A stretch of DNA of 64,000 nucleotides from Bhargavaea cecembensis DSE10 (GCF_000348905.1 NZ_AOFT01000007.1:1-64000), one strand, 5' to 3'. Counted from the first letter of the stretch, positions 15,053 through 26,352 are shown. Numbers and translations: made by a program. Notes: generated by a model from the letters alone, not told the origin.

Positions 15053-15152
15053 ATTGTCATCCCTTCCATTATTCGGCCATTAATTTCTTCATTACTGCAC
15101 AGGTTTTGGATATTATTTTCTTAACAAACCACATTATATTACACTGCGAATA

Positions 15153-15192
15153 AAAAACCTCTCTCCAATAAATAAATTGGAGAGAGGTTTTT
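15153..15192 (-). terminator. Terminator of the rplM-rpsI operon
   Basis: CCTCTCTCCAAT (15158-15169) pairs with ATTGGAGAGAGG (15176-15187), flanked by A and T runs on both sides. It closes rpsI and can work in both directions. Confidence 0.9.
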
Positions 15193-15201
15193 GCAATTCG
15201 A

Positions 15202-15594
15202 TTAGCGCTTCGAGAACTGAGGTGCACGACGCGCGCCTTTGAGACCGTACTTCTTACGTTCCTTCATACGTGGGTCACGTGTGAGGAGACCTGCGGATTT
15301 GAGCGCAGGACGGAAGTCAGGGTCTACCTGAAGCAGGGCACGGGCAACGCCATGGCGGATTGCGCCGGCTTGTCCAGTGTATCCGCCGCCGTTGACGTTA
15401 ACGAGAACGTCGTAGCTGCCGAGAGTTTCAGTCGCTACAAGCGGTTGCTTGATGACTTCACGGAGTGTTTCGAATGGAATGTAATCTTCTGCGTCACGGC
15501 CGTTGATTACGACTTTGCCTTCGCCGGGTACGAGGCGTACGCGGGCAACGGAAGTCTTGCGGCGGCCTGTGCCGATGTATTGAACTTGTGCCAA
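15202..15594 (-). CDS. rpsI: 30S ribosomal protein S9
   Basis: A 130-residue S9, full length. It starts [20 protein letters not shown], and its C-terminal tail [11 protein letters not shown] ends in the Arg that contacts P-site tRNA. It is the last gene of the cluster, 18 bases after rplM, and is followed by a strong terminator. The rplM-rpsI pairing is conserved across bacteria and fixes the gene's identity. Confidence 0.98.
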   Translation of the reverse strand: MAQVQYIGTGRRKTSVARVRLVPGEGKVVINGRDAEDYIPFETLREVIKQPLVATETLGSYDVLVNVNGGGYTGQAGAIRHGVARALLQVDPDFRPALKSAGLLTRDPRMKERKKYGLKGARRAPQFSKR

Positions 15595-15612
15595 AGTGGT
15601 TCCTCCTCTTAA

Positions 15613-16050
15613 TTACCCGCGAAGTTCGTAGACTTCCGGTTGTTGTGCTGCGTGTGGGTGTTCAGCGCCCGCGTAAACATGAAGTTTGCGGTACATCTGA
15701 CGGCCGAGCGGGCCTTTTGGAAGCATGCCCTTGATGGACGTTTCGAGAAGCTTTGTAGGGTACTTCTCGCGCATTTCGCCTGCTGTACGCTGACGGATGC
15801 CGCCCGGGTGGCCTGTGTGACGGTAGTAGATCTTGTCCTGGAGCTTGTTTCCAGTCATTTCGATCTTTTCTGCATTAATAATGATGACGTGGTCGCCTGT
15901 GTCCACGTTCGGAGTGTACGTTGGTTTATGCTTGCCGCGCAGGATTGCTGCGACTTCGGACGATAGACGGCCGAGCGTCTTGCCTGCTGCGTCGACAACG
16001 AGCCACTTGCGCTCGACTTCTTGGGCTTTCGCCATGTACGTTGTACGCAT
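15613..16050 (-). CDS. rplM: 50S ribosomal protein L13
   Basis: A 145-residue L13, an early-assembly 23S rRNA-binding protein. The core reads [20 protein letters not shown] and later [20 protein letters not shown] keep the start at 16050 ([10 protein letters not shown]) because B. subtilis L13 begins the same way and AGGAGG lies upstream. It has its own promoter and a leader of about 110 nt and is followed by rpsI. Confidence 0.98.
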   Translation of the reverse strand: MRTTYMAKAQEVERKWLVVDAAGKTLGRLSSEVAAILRGKHKPTYTPNVDTGDHVIIINAEKIEMTGNKLQDKIYYRHTGHPGGIRQRTAGEMREKYPTKLLETSIKGMLPKGPLGRQMYRKLHVYAGAEHPHAAQQPEVYELRG

Positions 16051-16160
16051 TTGTTAGTCCTCCTAAATTTCACTCAATCAAAAGTTCCGAGTTCCGATTC
16101 TCTATCCCAAACACAAAGAAACCTTACCGGGGCATTCTTAGTGGGGTTATCGAAATACCG
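16051..16160 (-). ncRNA. Probable L13 leader RNA
   Basis: The transcript from the promoter at 16167-16195 has about 110 nt before rplM. Firmicutes carry an autoregulatory L13 leader at exactly this place. I see short pairings (such as GGGATAGAGAATC with GGAACTCGGAAC flanks) but did not fold it, so the call rests on position. Confidence 0.45.
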
Positions 16161-16166
16161 TTTATC

Positions 16167-16195
16167 ATCATACCTTGAATTGGCATTGAAGTCAA
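16167..16195 (-). promoter_or_regulatory. Promoter of rplM-rpsI
   Basis: Minus strand -35 TTGACT (16195-16190), a 17-base spacer and -10 TATGAT (16172-16167). It lies between truA and rplM, so the L13-S9 pair can be made independently of the upstream cluster. Confidence 0.8.
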
Positions 16196-16227
16196 CCATT
16201 TTTGTGTGTACACCAGGAAAAGTTGTT

Positions 16228-16974
16228 TCATTGCCCGTAGCGCACGTTTTCGAGGTACAAACCCTGTGCCTGCGCGGTTTTCCCGGCCCTGGACCGGTCC
16301 TTTGCGGCGAGGATGCCGGGGAGGTCGCCGGGATCCAGTTCTCCCTTTCCGCACATCCAGAGCGTGCCGGCGATAATGCGGACCATGTTGTACAGGAAGC
16401 CGCTCCCGCTGATCACCATATGGAGCTCTTCTCCGTGCCTTTCGAACCGGATCGATTCGACGGTGCGGACTTTGTCCTCCACATCGGTCTTCGCCGAGCA
16501 GAAGCTCGTGAAGTCATGCGTGCCGACCAGGTGCCGTGCGCCCTCTTCCATGCGGGAGACATCCGGCTTCACACCGAGCGACGGTGTCGTGAAATACCGC
16601 CTGAACGGGCTGATGACGTCGGACAGGTGCCAGATATACCTGTAGGTCTTTCCCGTCGCCGAGAAGCGCGCGTGGAAGCTGTCAGGCACCGTCTCCGCGG
16701 AGAGGACACGGATGGCCCCCGGAAGCCGTGTATTGAGCGCCATGGCCCAGCGGCCGTCCGGGATGCCGAGCGGTGTATCGAAGTGGACGACCTGCCCGCT
16801 CGCATGCACGCCGGCATCGGTGCGGCCGGATGCATGCACACGGACCGCCTCCCCCTTATGGATCACGGAGAGCGCCTGCTCCAGCTCGCCCTGGACGGTG
16901 CGTCCCTTCGGCTGGATCTGGTAGCCTTCGAAGCCGCTCCCGTCATAGGCGATGATCAGTTTGATGCGTGGCAT
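16228..16974 (-). CDS. truA: tRNA pseudouridine(38-40) synthase
   Basis: A 248-residue TruA that converts uridines 38-40 of the tRNA anticodon arm to pseudouridine. The catalytic Asp is in ASGRTDAGVHASGQV (around residue 53). The N-terminus MPRIKLIIAYDGSGFEGYQ and the late FLYNMVRIIAGTL are family motifs. In Bacillus it follows ecfT directly; here a 270-bp gap filled with phased repeats separates the two. Confidence 0.97.
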   Translation of the reverse strand: MPRIKLIIAYDGSGFEGYQIQPKGRTVQGELEQALSVIHKGEAVRVHASGRTDAGVHASGQVVHFDTPLGIPDGRWAMALNTRLPGAIRVLSAETVPDSFHARFSATGKTYRYIWHLSDVISPFRRYFTTPSLGVKPDVSRMEEGARHLVGTHDFTSFCSAKTDVEDKVRTVESIRFERHGEELHMVISGSGFLYNMVRIIAGTLWMCGKGELDPGDLPGILAAKDRSRAGKTAQAQGLYLENVRYGQ

Positions 16975-17017
16975 GGGACTCTCTCCTTTCAGGTGTTGGG
17001 GCGGTGTTTCTAGTGTG

Positions 17018-17226
17018 TAAGTCCGAAACCGGAGTGCTAAGACCAGAATGCATGCTGTAAGTACGAATCAGGACGGCTAAGTACGACTGGACGCTGTAAG
17101 TACGAATGAAAGGCTACCGTTACTCCAGTTCCGGCGCCGTTACTCCAATTCCAGCTACCGTTACTCCAAACCGGACGCTGTTACTCCAGTTCCGGCGCCT
17201 TTATTCCATCCAGGCCGGTTTTATCC
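17018..17226. repeat. 20-21 bp phased intergenic repeat island (island B), two cores
   Basis: A two-part array filling the gap between ecfT and truA. Five copies of a TAAGTACGAA-like core begin at 17018, 17038, 17058, 17078 and 17097. Then TTACTCCA-like cores begin at 17120, 17140, 17161, 17181 and 17201, with a last TTTATCC near 17220. The steps are 19-21 bases throughout, and the phase holds across the change of core. The bases between cores vary. The first core is shared with the island at 52316-52490. Confidence 0.8.
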
Positions 17227-17248
17227 GAATCCTCACATGCCGGCATGG

Positions 17249-18046
17249 TCATCCCCGCAGGAACCACAGGGCCACGATCACCGCGAGCAGGATCAGCAGC
17301 GCCGTGGTATCCCGCCAGTCCCATTTTAATTGACGGTAGCGGGTCCGCCCTTCTCCCCCCCGGTAGCCGCGGACTTCCATCGCGACGGCGAGGTCTTCGG
17401 CGCGCTTAAAGGCGCTGACGAAGAGCGGGACAAGCAGCGGGACGACCGCCTGGATGCGTTCCTTCATCGTGCCCGACGAGATGTCTGAGCCCCGGGCAAG
17501 CTGGGCCTTCAGGATCTTGTCGGTCTCGTCCATCAGGGTCGGGATAAAACGGAGCGAGATCGACATCATAAGGGCAAGCTCGTGGACCGGGAACTTCACT
17601 TTCTTCAGCGGGTTCAAGAGCACCTCCAGCCCGTCCGTGATCGAGATCGGTGACGTCGTGAGTGTGAGGAGTGACGTCATCAATACGAGCACGAGGAAGC
17701 GGATCGAGATGTAGATCCCCTGCCGCAGACCTTCCTCATAGATCTTCAGGAAACCAAGCTGGAACAGCAGGTCGCCTTCTTTCGTGAAGAAGATGTGCAA
17801 AAGGAATGTGAATGCGATCAGGAACATGACCGGCTTCAGCCCGCCGATGAGGAACCCGATGCGCACCTTGGATGCAAGGATCGACAGCAGCGTAAAAGCG
17901 AGCAGCAGCGCGTAGCTCACGGTATTGTTCGCAAGGAACACGGCCGCAATGAAGATGAAGACAAAGATCAGCTTCGATCGGGGATCGAGCCGGTGGACAA
18001 ATGAATCTCCGGGAATATAGCGGCCGAACACCATTTTCTCCATCAT
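17249..18046 (-). CDS. ecfT: ECF transporter transmembrane subunit EcfT
   Basis: A 265-residue membrane subunit that couples the two ATPases to interchangeable vitamin-binding S components. Its cytoplasmic helices end in the Ala-Arg-Gly motifs LARGSD and MEVRGYRGG that dock into EcfA grooves. I start at ATG 18046 (MMEKMVFGRYIPG), which overlaps the ecfA2 stop by four bases (ATGA) and gives the length of the Bacillus protein. It is the last gene of ecfA1-ecfA2-ecfT, the group II energizing module for riboflavin, biotin and similar uptake. Confidence 0.95.
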   Translation of the reverse strand: MMEKMVFGRYIPGDSFVHRLDPRSKLIFVFIFIAAVFLANNTVSYALLLAFTLLSILASKVRIGFLIGGLKPVMFLIAFTFLLHIFFTKEGDLLFQLGFLKIYEEGLRQGIYISIRFLVLVLMTSLLTLTTSPISITDGLEVLLNPLKKVKFPVHELALMMSISLRFIPTLMDETDKILKAQLARGSDISSGTMKERIQAVVPLLVPLFVSAFKRAEDLAVAMEVRGYRGGEGRTRYRQLKWDWRDTTALLILLAVIVALWFLRG

Positions 18047-18915
18047 GATGCGCCGCCCCCCTTCCCGAGATCCGCCGCGAGATAGGCCGCGAGCTGCTCT
18101 TCCGTGAGTGCCGGTGGGCCAGGGGGCAGTCCTGCGCCTTCCTCGTACAGCCGCTGGAAGCTGACCGTGCGCGGGACGCCGAGGCGCCATTCTGCGAGGC
18201 GCTCCGCATCCGCGAACACTTCCCCGGGCGGCCCCTGCAGGACGTCCATGCCGTCATGCATGACGATCATGTGGTCCGCATAGCGCGCGGCGTCCTCCAT
18301 GCTGTGGGTGACGAGGATCGTCGTCATGTCCCGCTGTTCATGGAGTTCATAGAACAGGTCCATGATCTCCTTGCGTCCGGCGGGGTCCAGCCCAGCGGTC
18401 GGCTCATCCAGTACGAGCACATCCGGCTCCATCGCCAGCACCCCGGCGATCGCCACGCGGCGCATCTGGCCGCCGGACAGGTCAAACGGCGACTTTTCCG
18501 CCGTCCCTTCCGGAAGGCCGAGGCGTTCGATCCACCTGAGCGCCCGGGCTTTCGCCTCTTCTTCCTCTACGCCGAAGTTCAGCGGGCCGAACATGATGTC
18601 CTTGAGCACATTCTCTTCGAACAGCTGATGTTCGGGGAACTGGAAGACGATGCCGACTTTGCGGCGGATCGGCTTCAGCTGCTTGCCCTTCGTTTCCTTG
18701 GTGACTTGGGTGTCCCCGATCCGGACGATGCCCGCCGTCGGCTTCAGGAGGCCGTTCAGGTGCTGCAGGAGCGTCGATTTGCCGGAGCCCGTATGGCCGA
18801 TGATCGCCGTGTAGGAGCCTGACGGAATGCGGACATTCACGTCATGGAGCGCCTGCTTCTGGAACGGCGTACCCGCCGCGTATGTGTAGCCTACCTGTTC
18901 GAGCGCAATGTCCAT
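18043..18915 (-). CDS. ecfA2: ECF transporter ATPase EcfA2
   Basis: A 290-residue ABC ATPase. Walker A is IIGHTGSGKSTLLQ, the Q-loop lies in IVFQFPEHQLFEENV, the signature is FDLSGGQMRRVAIAG, and Walker B is VLVLDEPTAGLD. The C-terminal extension after the switch His is usual for EcfA proteins. It overlaps ecfA1 by 25 bases and ecfT by four, so the three are translationally coupled. It forms the cytoplasmic heterodimer with EcfA1. Confidence 0.97.
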   Translation of the reverse strand: MDIALEQVGYTYAAGTPFQKQALHDVNVRIPSGSYTAIIGHTGSGKSTLLQHLNGLLKPTAGIVRIGDTQVTKETKGKQLKPIRRKVGIVFQFPEHQLFEENVLKDIMFGPLNFGVEEEEAKARALRWIERLGLPEGTAEKSPFDLSGGQMRRVAIAGVLAMEPDVLVLDEPTAGLDPAGRKEIMDLFYELHEQRDMTTILVTHSMEDAARYADHMIVMHDGMDVLQGPPGEVFADAERLAEWRLGVPRTVSFQRLYEEGAGLPPGPPALTEEQLAAYLAADLGKGGGAS

Positions 18916-19736
18916 AGCTGCTCCACCAACTTCCGTTCCGTCATTGTTCCGGGCTCTGTTCCGATCCCCTGCTCCCCGAGAAGCGCGGACAGCCGCATGG
19001 CGAACGGCAGATCAAGCCCGAGCTCCGTCAGTGCCTCCCCTTTCAGGAAAACTTCCTGCGGCGTCCCTTCCGCGAATTTCCGGCCGCCGTTCATGACCAC
19101 GACGCGGTCCGCAAGCAGGGCCTCCTCCAGGTCATGGGTGATCGAGATGACGGACAGGCCCGTCTTCTCCCTCAGGTCGAGGATGACCCGGATCACTTCC
19201 TCGCGCCCCTGGGGATCGAGCATCGAGGTTGCCTCGTCCAGGATCAGGAGCCTCGGCCGGAGCGCCAGTGCACCCGCGATGGCCACACGCTGCTTCTGGC
19301 CGCCCGACAGGTGCTGCGGCTCATGGTCGAGGAAGGTGTCCATCTTGACCTGCTTCAGCGCGTTCTGCACGCGGAGGGTCATCTCCTCGAACGGGATGCC
19401 GTTGTTCTCCAGGGCGAACGCGACATCGTCCTGCACGGTCGCTCCGACAAACTGGTTGTCCGGATTCTGGAACACCATGCCCATCTGCGAGCGTTTTTCC
19501 CAGAGGTTGTCCTCCGTGAGCGTGTCACCGAACAGGCCCACTGTCCCCTCCTGCGGGAACAGGAGGCCGATCATGAGCCGTGCCAGTGTGGACTTGCCCG
19601 AGCCGTTGTGGCCGACGACGGCAATCCACTCGCCCGCATGCATATCGAACGAAACGCCGTCGACTGCATGGCGGCCGTCAGGGTCGTCCGGTGTATAGGT
19701 AAAACGGACGTCCTGAAGGGACAGGATCCGTTCCAT
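18891..19736 (-). CDS. ecfA1: ECF transporter ATPase EcfA1
   Basis: A 281-residue ABC ATPase with Walker A VVGHNGSGKSTLARL, signature HLSGGQKQRVAIAGALAL and Walker B LLILDEATSMLDPQG, where the catalytic Glu is present. I start at ATG 19736, eight bases after AGGAGG, rather than the ATG two codons earlier that almost touches it. It heads the ECF module, 460 bases after rplQ, with a terminator, a likely structured RNA and a phased repeat island in between, so its expression probably does not simply follow the ribosomal cluster. Confidence 0.97.
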   Translation of the reverse strand: MERILSLQDVRFTYTPDDPDGRHAVDGVSFDMHAGEWIAVVGHNGSGKSTLARLMIGLLFPQEGTVGLFGDTLTEDNLWEKRSQMGMVFQNPDNQFVGATVQDDVAFALENNGIPFEEMTLRVQNALKQVKMDTFLDHEPQHLSGGQKQRVAIAGALALRPRLLILDEATSMLDPQGREEVIRVILDLREKTGLSVISITHDLEEALLADRVVVMNGGRKFAEGTPQEVFLKGEALTELGLDLPFAMRLSALLGEQGIGTEPGTMTERKLVEQLWTLRSNR

Positions 19737-19846
19737 AGTCATTCCTCCTCTGCTTCGCTCAACTCTGCTGTCTATTGTAACGGAATCTGCGGGTCGTGTC
19801 GTCCGGCCCCTGCGGGTTTGGCGCGCACTTCGGCGGCCTGTGGGAA

Positions 19847-19930
19847 ATATGTCAACGTTTCAGTCGGATATGGCAACGTCTCAATGAAATATAGCAACGT
19901 CTCAGCCGAATATCGCAGCGTCTCACCGCC
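19847..19930. repeat. Perfect 21-bp phased intergenic repeat, 4 units (island C)
   Basis: Four units of exactly 21 bp begin at 19847, 19868, 19889 and 19910. Each opens with ATAT, has two variable bases, then the core CAACGTCTCA (one base off in the first and last unit), then five variable bases. It lies between the ecfA1 start and the terminator at 19976. The same core in inverted orientation occurs at 1781-1824. Confidence 0.85.
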
Positions 19931-19969
19931 AAACGCTCCGCGGCGCCTTCCCGCTTCCGTCATTATGTA

Positions 19970-20140
19970 AAAAAAAAGCGCGCACCCCAACTGGTGACTG
20001 CGCTTTTGTCGTATGGCATGACCCGGCGGCTGCTCACACCGCCGGGACCATGATGGGGTGCGGAGAGCTAGACGGGACGCAAGCAGTTGCTCCGCCCATC
20101 ATAACGCTCAGCTTTTTCATTTGCCGTATAAATCATTATA
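19970..20140 (-). ncRNA. Probable structured RNA between rplQ and ecfA1
   Basis: Reading leftward: TATAAT at 20140-20135, a stem TGATGGG-CGGAG (20101-20090 side) closing with CTCCG-CCCATCA (about 20065-20051), a second stem CCCGGCGG/CCGCCGGG (20046-20039 with 20029-20022, 9-base loop), then a terminator, AAGCGC...GCGCTT (20005-19976), with nine T residues. This is a compact run of about 150 nt with promoter-like and terminator-like ends. It could be a leader controlling the ECF genes or a small RNA. A different L17 downstream element is known in Lactobacillales; I cannot say whether this is related. The -35 is poor. Confidence 0.5.
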
Positions 20141-20146
20141 GAAAGA

Positions 20147-20186
20147 AAAGGGTGCCGTCCATACTCAGGTAACCGCACACCCTTTT
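20147..20186 (-). terminator. Terminator after rplQ
   Basis: AAAAGGGTG (20186-20178) pairs with CACCCTTTT (20155-20147) around a 22-base loop and is followed by a T-rich stretch. It ends the rpoA-rplQ transcript. Confidence 0.65.
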
Positions 20187-20198
20187 CCGTTGACGCAA

Positions 20199-20579
20199 TT
20201 AAACGAGTTCGATGATGACGACCGGTGCGCCGTCACCGCGACGAGGGCCGACCTTCATGATGCGTGTGTAGCCGCCCTGGCGCTCAGCGTAGCGAGGTGC
20301 CACATCGTCGAACAGTTTCTGCAGTGCATAGACCGTTTGTTCGTTGCCTTCTTCGTCAGTCGTCGTAACGAGTTCGCGACGGATGAATTCGGCAGCCTGA
20401 CGGCGTGCATGGAGATCACCGCGTTTTCCGAGAGTGATCATTTTCTCAACGACGGAACGGAGCTCTTTCGCACGCGTTTCAGTCGTCTGCAGGCGTTCGT
20501 TGATGATGAGATCGGTTGCGAGGTCACGAAGCATCGCCTTACGCTGGGAGCTTGTACGACCTAACTTTCTGTAGCCCAT
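20199..20579 (-). CDS. rplQ: 50S ribosomal protein L17
   Basis: A 126-residue L17 beginning [20 protein letters not shown], the family signature, with the conserved [14 protein letters not shown] at the end. It lies by the peptide exit tunnel of the large subunit. It is the last gene of the alpha operon, 47 bases after rpoA, and is followed by a hairpin terminator. Confidence 0.98.
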   Translation of the reverse strand: MGYRKLGRTSSQRKAMLRDLATDLIINERLQTTETRAKELRSVVEKMITLGKRGDLHARRQAAEFIRRELVTTTDEEGNEQTVYALQKLFDDVAPRYAERQGGYTRIMKVGPRRGDGAPVVIIELV

Positions 20580-20626
20580 CGAGTTTCCCTCCTTTTGGGT
20601 GAATTGGATGGTCCGCTATGGACGAT

Positions 20627-21568
20627 TTATTCTTCCGTACGCAGGCCGAGTCCGAGATCTGTCAGCTTCGCCTTGACCTCTTCGAGGGACTTGCGGCCCA
20701 GGTTGCGCACTTTCATCATTTCATCTTCGGTCTTGTTCGCGAGCTCAAGCACCGTATTGATGCCGGCACGCTTCAGGCAGTTGTAGGAACGGACGCTCAG
20801 GTCGAGCTCCTCGATGGTCATCTCGAGGACCTTCTCCTTCTGGTCTTCTTCCTTCTCCACCATGATCTCGACGGACTGTGCTTCATCCGTGAGGCCGACG
20901 AAGATGTTGAGGTGCTCGGTCAGGATCCTGGATCCGAGCGAGATTGCCTCTTGCGGCCCGATGCTGCCATCGGTCCAGACGTCGAGGGTCAATTTATCGT
21001 AATCGGACAGCTGCCCGACACGTGTGTTTTCCACCTGGAAATTGACGCGTGAGACTGGGGTGTAAATGGAGTCGATCGGGATCACGCCGATTGGCAGATC
21101 TTCACGTTTGTTGCGGTCAGCCGGAACATAACCGCGCCCGCGCTGTGCATACATGCGCATGCGGAGGTGACCGTTCTTGCCGACGGTTGCAATGTGCAGA
21201 TCCGGATTGAGGATTTCAACGTCGCTGTCATGCGTGATGTCTGCGGCCGTTACCTCGCTCTCGCCCTTCACATCGATCTCGATGACTTTTTCGTCGTCCG
21301 AGTAGATTTTAAGGGCCAGCTGCTTCACGTTCAGGATGATCGATGCCACATCTTCCACTACGCCGTCCACCGTCGAAAACTCGTGGAGGACTCCGTCAAT
21401 CTGGATGGATGTTACAGCGGCACCCGGCAGTGAAGAAAGAAGAATCCGTCGCAGGGAATTCCCCAGGGTGGTTCCGTAGCCCCGCTCAAGCGGCTCCACG
21501 ATAAACTTTCCATAGGTGTTCTCCACAGTCTGTACAGCTTCAATCCTCGGTTTTTCTATTTCGATCAT
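20627..21568 (-). CDS. rpoA: RNA polymerase alpha subunit
   Basis: A 313-residue alpha subunit. The N-terminal dimer and assembly domain runs to about residue 230 ([20 protein letters not shown]-like segment near residue 30). The C-terminal domain that binds UP elements and activators carries [19 protein letters not shown] and [19 protein letters not shown]. It has standard length and position between rpsK and rplQ. The preceding 131-base gap contains TATAAT at 21705-21700, overlapping the rpsK stop, a possible extra promoter without a clear -35. Confidence 0.98.
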   Translation of the reverse strand: MIEIEKPRIEAVQTVENTYGKFIVEPLERGYGTTLGNSLRRILLSSLPGAAVTSIQIDGVLHEFSTVDGVVEDVASIILNVKQLALKIYSDDEKVIEIDVKGESEVTAADITHDSDVEILNPDLHIATVGKNGHLRMRMYAQRGRGYVPADRNKREDLPIGVIPIDSIYTPVSRVNFQVENTRVGQLSDYDKLTLDVWTDGSIGPQEAISLGSRILTEHLNIFVGLTDEAQSVEIMVEKEEDQKEKVLEMTIEELDLSVRSYNCLKRAGINTVLELANKTEDEMMKVRNLGRKSLEEVKAKLTDLGLGLRTEE

Positions 21569-21700
21569 TCAAATTCACCCTCCCTCAAAACGTCCATGAA
21601 TGGCAGTTCCTATTGGAAATCGATATACAAGACAACTATTGCACTCTCACAAACCAGTTTATCCGTAAATCGTGTTTCTCAATCAATGGACGGACAGCCA

Positions 21701-22099
<399 letters not shown>

Positions 22100-22115
22100 T
22101 TACCTCCTTTACTAA

Positions 22116-22481
22116 TTATTTCTTCTTGTTTGCGACTGTCTTGCGCGGGCCCTTACGGGTACGTGCGTTGTTCTTCGTGTGCTGACCGCGTACAGGAAGG
22201 CCGCGGCGGTGGCGGATTCCACGGTTGCTGCCGATTTCCATCAGACGCTTGATGTTGAGGTTCGTTTCACGGCGAAGGTCACCTTCAACTTTCAGGCTGT
22301 CGATTTGTTCACGGATCTTGTCGAGCTCGGCGTCAGTGAGGTCGCGGACGCGAGTCTCTTCGGAAACGCCTGCGCCGGCGAGGATCTTCTGGGAAGTCGT
22401 TTTACCGACTCCGTAGATGTAAGTGAGAGCGATGACTACGCGCTTCTCGCGCGGTACGTCTACACCAGCAATACGTGCCAT
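22116..22481 (-). CDS. rpsM: 30S ribosomal protein S13
   Basis: A 121-residue S13 of the head, contacting L5 and P-site tRNA. It starts [20 protein letters not shown] and ends in the basic tail [18 protein letters not shown] choose ATG 22481 because AAGGAGGTG lies seven bases upstream; the ATG four codons earlier overlaps that site. It follows rpmJ by 23 bases. Confidence 0.98.
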   Translation of the reverse strand: MARIAGVDVPREKRVVIALTYIYGVGKTTSQKILAGAGVSEETRVRDLTDAELDKIREQIDSLKVEGDLRRETNLNIKRLMEIGSNRGIRHRRGLPVRGQHTKNNARTRKGPRKTVANKKK

Positions 22482-22504
22482 ATATTCGTGCACCTCCTTA
22501 GGGT

Positions 22505-22648
<144 letters not shown>

Positions 22649-22653
22649 TTAGA

Positions 22654-22872
22654 TCATTTGTAACGGTATGTGATACGGCCACGGGTCAGATCGTAGGGGG
22701 AAAGTTCCACTGTCACACGGTCACCCGGCAGGATCCGGATATAGTGCATCCGCATCTTTCCGGAAACGTGCGCAAGGATCGTATGGCCGTTTTCGAGTTC
22801 CACTTGAAAATTAGCTCCTGGCAGAGTCTCGACGACCTTGCCTTCCACTTCGATTAAATCATCTTTCGCCAT
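22654..22872 (-). CDS. infA: Translation initiation factor IF-1
   Basis: A 72-residue single OB-fold protein that binds the ribosomal A site during initiation. It reads [20 protein letters not shown] and [20 protein letters not shown], nearly invariant segments. In Bacillus it follows map and a small KOW-domain gene; here it follows adk after a 298-base gap and probably has its own promoter (TATAAT on the minus strand at 23030-23025, weak -35). Confidence 0.98.
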   Translation of the reverse strand: MAKDDLIEVEGKVVETLPGANFQVELENGHTILAHVSGKMRMHYIRILPGDRVTVELSPYDLTRGRITYRYK

Positions 22873-23170
22873 CCATCATCATCCCTTCATGTTAGAATCA
22901 GGTCTCTCTTCGTCCCGCTGCGCCCTACCTTCAAACATATGAACGGTCTGCATGAGAGATGTCCGAAAGACTACCAATGGATTCCGCTTCCCAGTCCGAA
23001 AAGCGGACGGATCCACGGTCCCCATTATACCTTGTTCCGGACTGCATTGCATGGACGGAGTCCCGCCATGCCTGCATTTCCGCGCCATGCCCGCCGTTCG
23101 CAGCGGCCGGCGGACATGGTCTGCCGTCACATGCCATAAAACAGGATCGTCTCGCCTCCCCGGCACGGGT
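22873..23170. other. Gap where map would be expected
   Basis: No coding region is supported between adk and infA. None of the frames resembles methionine aminopeptidase or the small KOW protein usually found here, even in fragments. The only signal is TATAAT (minus strand, 23030-23025), which may drive infA; its -35 region, ATGCAA at 17 bases, is poor. Confidence 0.6.
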
Positions 23171-25165
<1,995 letters not shown>

Positions 25166-25166
<1 letters not shown>

Positions 25167-25606
25167 TAGATCACCTCGACGGAGCCGCCTGCGTTCTCGA
25201 TGGCCTCTTTAGCGGAAGCAGAGAATTTGTGAGCCTGTACAGTAAGCTTTTTCTCAAGCTGACCGTTGCCGAGGATCTTGATGCCGGATTTCTCCTTGCT
25301 CACGACGCCTGTTTCGAGCAGGAGCGCTGGAGTGACTTCCGTGCCTTCTTCGAAGCGGTTAAGCGTTTCGAGGTTCACGATGGCATATTCCTTGCGGTTG
25401 ATGTTCGTGAAGCCACGCTTAGGCAGGCTCTGGAAAAGAGGCATCTGGCCACCTTCGAAGCCGAGGCGTACACCGCCGCCGGAACGCGAGTTTTGACCGT
25501 TTGCACCGCGGCCGGACGTCTTGCCGTTGCCCGAACCAGGTCCACGGCCCACACGGTTGCGTTCTTTGCGGGATCCTTTTGCAGGTTTCAGTTCATGCAG
25601 TTTCAT
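25166..25606 (-). CDS. rplO: 50S ribosomal protein L15
   Basis: A 146-residue L15. It begins [20 protein letters not shown] and has the glycine-rich extension [20 protein letters not shown] that threads through 23S rRNA. It follows rpmD by 33 bases and overlaps secY by one base. Confidence 0.98.
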
Positions 25607-25639
25607 TTGACTGGCACCTCCTTATGATTTGATGAAAGA

Positions 25640-25819
25640 TTAGTTTTCTTTAACTTCGACGAGATGGCCGACTTTGTTCAGCATGCCGCGGATCGCAGCG
25701 TTGTCTTCGTGTTCGACCGTTTGGTTCGTCTTGCGCAGACCGAGAGCTTCAACCGTTTTGCGTTGAGCCGGTTTCGCCCCGATCACGCTCTTCTTAAGGG
25801 TGATTTCGAGCTTAGCCAT
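25640..25819 (-). CDS. rpmD: 50S ribosomal protein L30
   Basis: A 59-residue gene. It reads [20 protein letters not shown] at the start, then [20 protein letters not shown] and ends GHLVEVKEN. This is the bacterial L30 pattern, with the single ferredoxin-like fold. It sits 13 bases after rpsE and before rplO, its standard place. Confidence 0.97.
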   Translation of the reverse strand: MAKLEITLKKSVIGAKPAQRKTVEALGLRKTNQTVEHEDNAAIRGMLNKVGHLVEVKEN

Positions 25820-25832
25820 TAGTTTTCCCCCC

Positions 25833-26330
25833 TCAACCCAGCAGTTCTTCTACGGATTTGCCACGGAGTTTTGCAACTTCCTCGGCACGCTTGAGGTCCT
25901 GAAGACCTGCGATCGTTGCACGGATGACGTTGATCGGCGTGTTGGAACCGAGGGATTTCGAAAGGATGTCCGTGATGCCTGCAAGTTCAAGTACTGCGCG
26001 GACAGGGCCGCCGGCGATAACACCGGTACCAGGGGCAGCAGGTTTGATGAAGACGGAGCCTGCACCATAACGTCCGGTCACTTCGTGTGGCGTTGTGCCC
26101 TTGACCATAGGAACGTTGATGAGGTTCTTTTTCGCATCCTCGACTGCCTTGCGGATCGCATCCGGAACTTCCTGTGCTTTACCAGTACCAAAACCGACAC
26201 GGCCATTCTTGTCGCCGACGACGACGAGTGCCGTGAAGCGGAAACGACGTCCGCCCTTTACGACTTTCGCTACGCGGTTGATCGTAACTACGCGTTCTTC
26301 GAACTCACTTTTCACTTCATTGCGACGCAT
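25833..26330 (-). CDS. rpsE: 30S ribosomal protein S5
   Basis: A 165-residue S5 involved in accuracy and mRNA entry. The N-terminal dsRBD-like part has [20 protein letters not shown] and [20 protein letters not shown]; the C-terminal part has [20 protein letters not shown]. The loop tied to spectinomycin resistance (VVKGGRRF) looks wild type. It lies between rplR and rpmD. Confidence 0.98.
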   Translation of the reverse strand: MRRNEVKSEFEERVVTINRVAKVVKGGRRFRFTALVVVGDKNGRVGFGTGKAQEVPDAIRKAVEDAKKNLINVPMVKGTTPHEVTGRYGAGSVFIKPAAPGTGVIAGGPVRAVLELAGITDILSKSLGSNTPINVIRATIAGLQDLKRAEEVAKLRGKSVEELLG

Positions 26331-26352
26331 GTGTATGGGTCCCTCCTTTTAA

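Noticed and set aside
16021-17013. A 330-residue plus-strand frame opposite truA and rplM
   Set aside because: It is a shadow of truA and runs through the rplM promoter and leader; the translation has no family pattern.
19847-19930. Short tandem repeats that could be taken for a CRISPR array
   Set aside because: Units are only 21 bp with no separate spacers of 25-40 bp, and there are no cas genes in the window.
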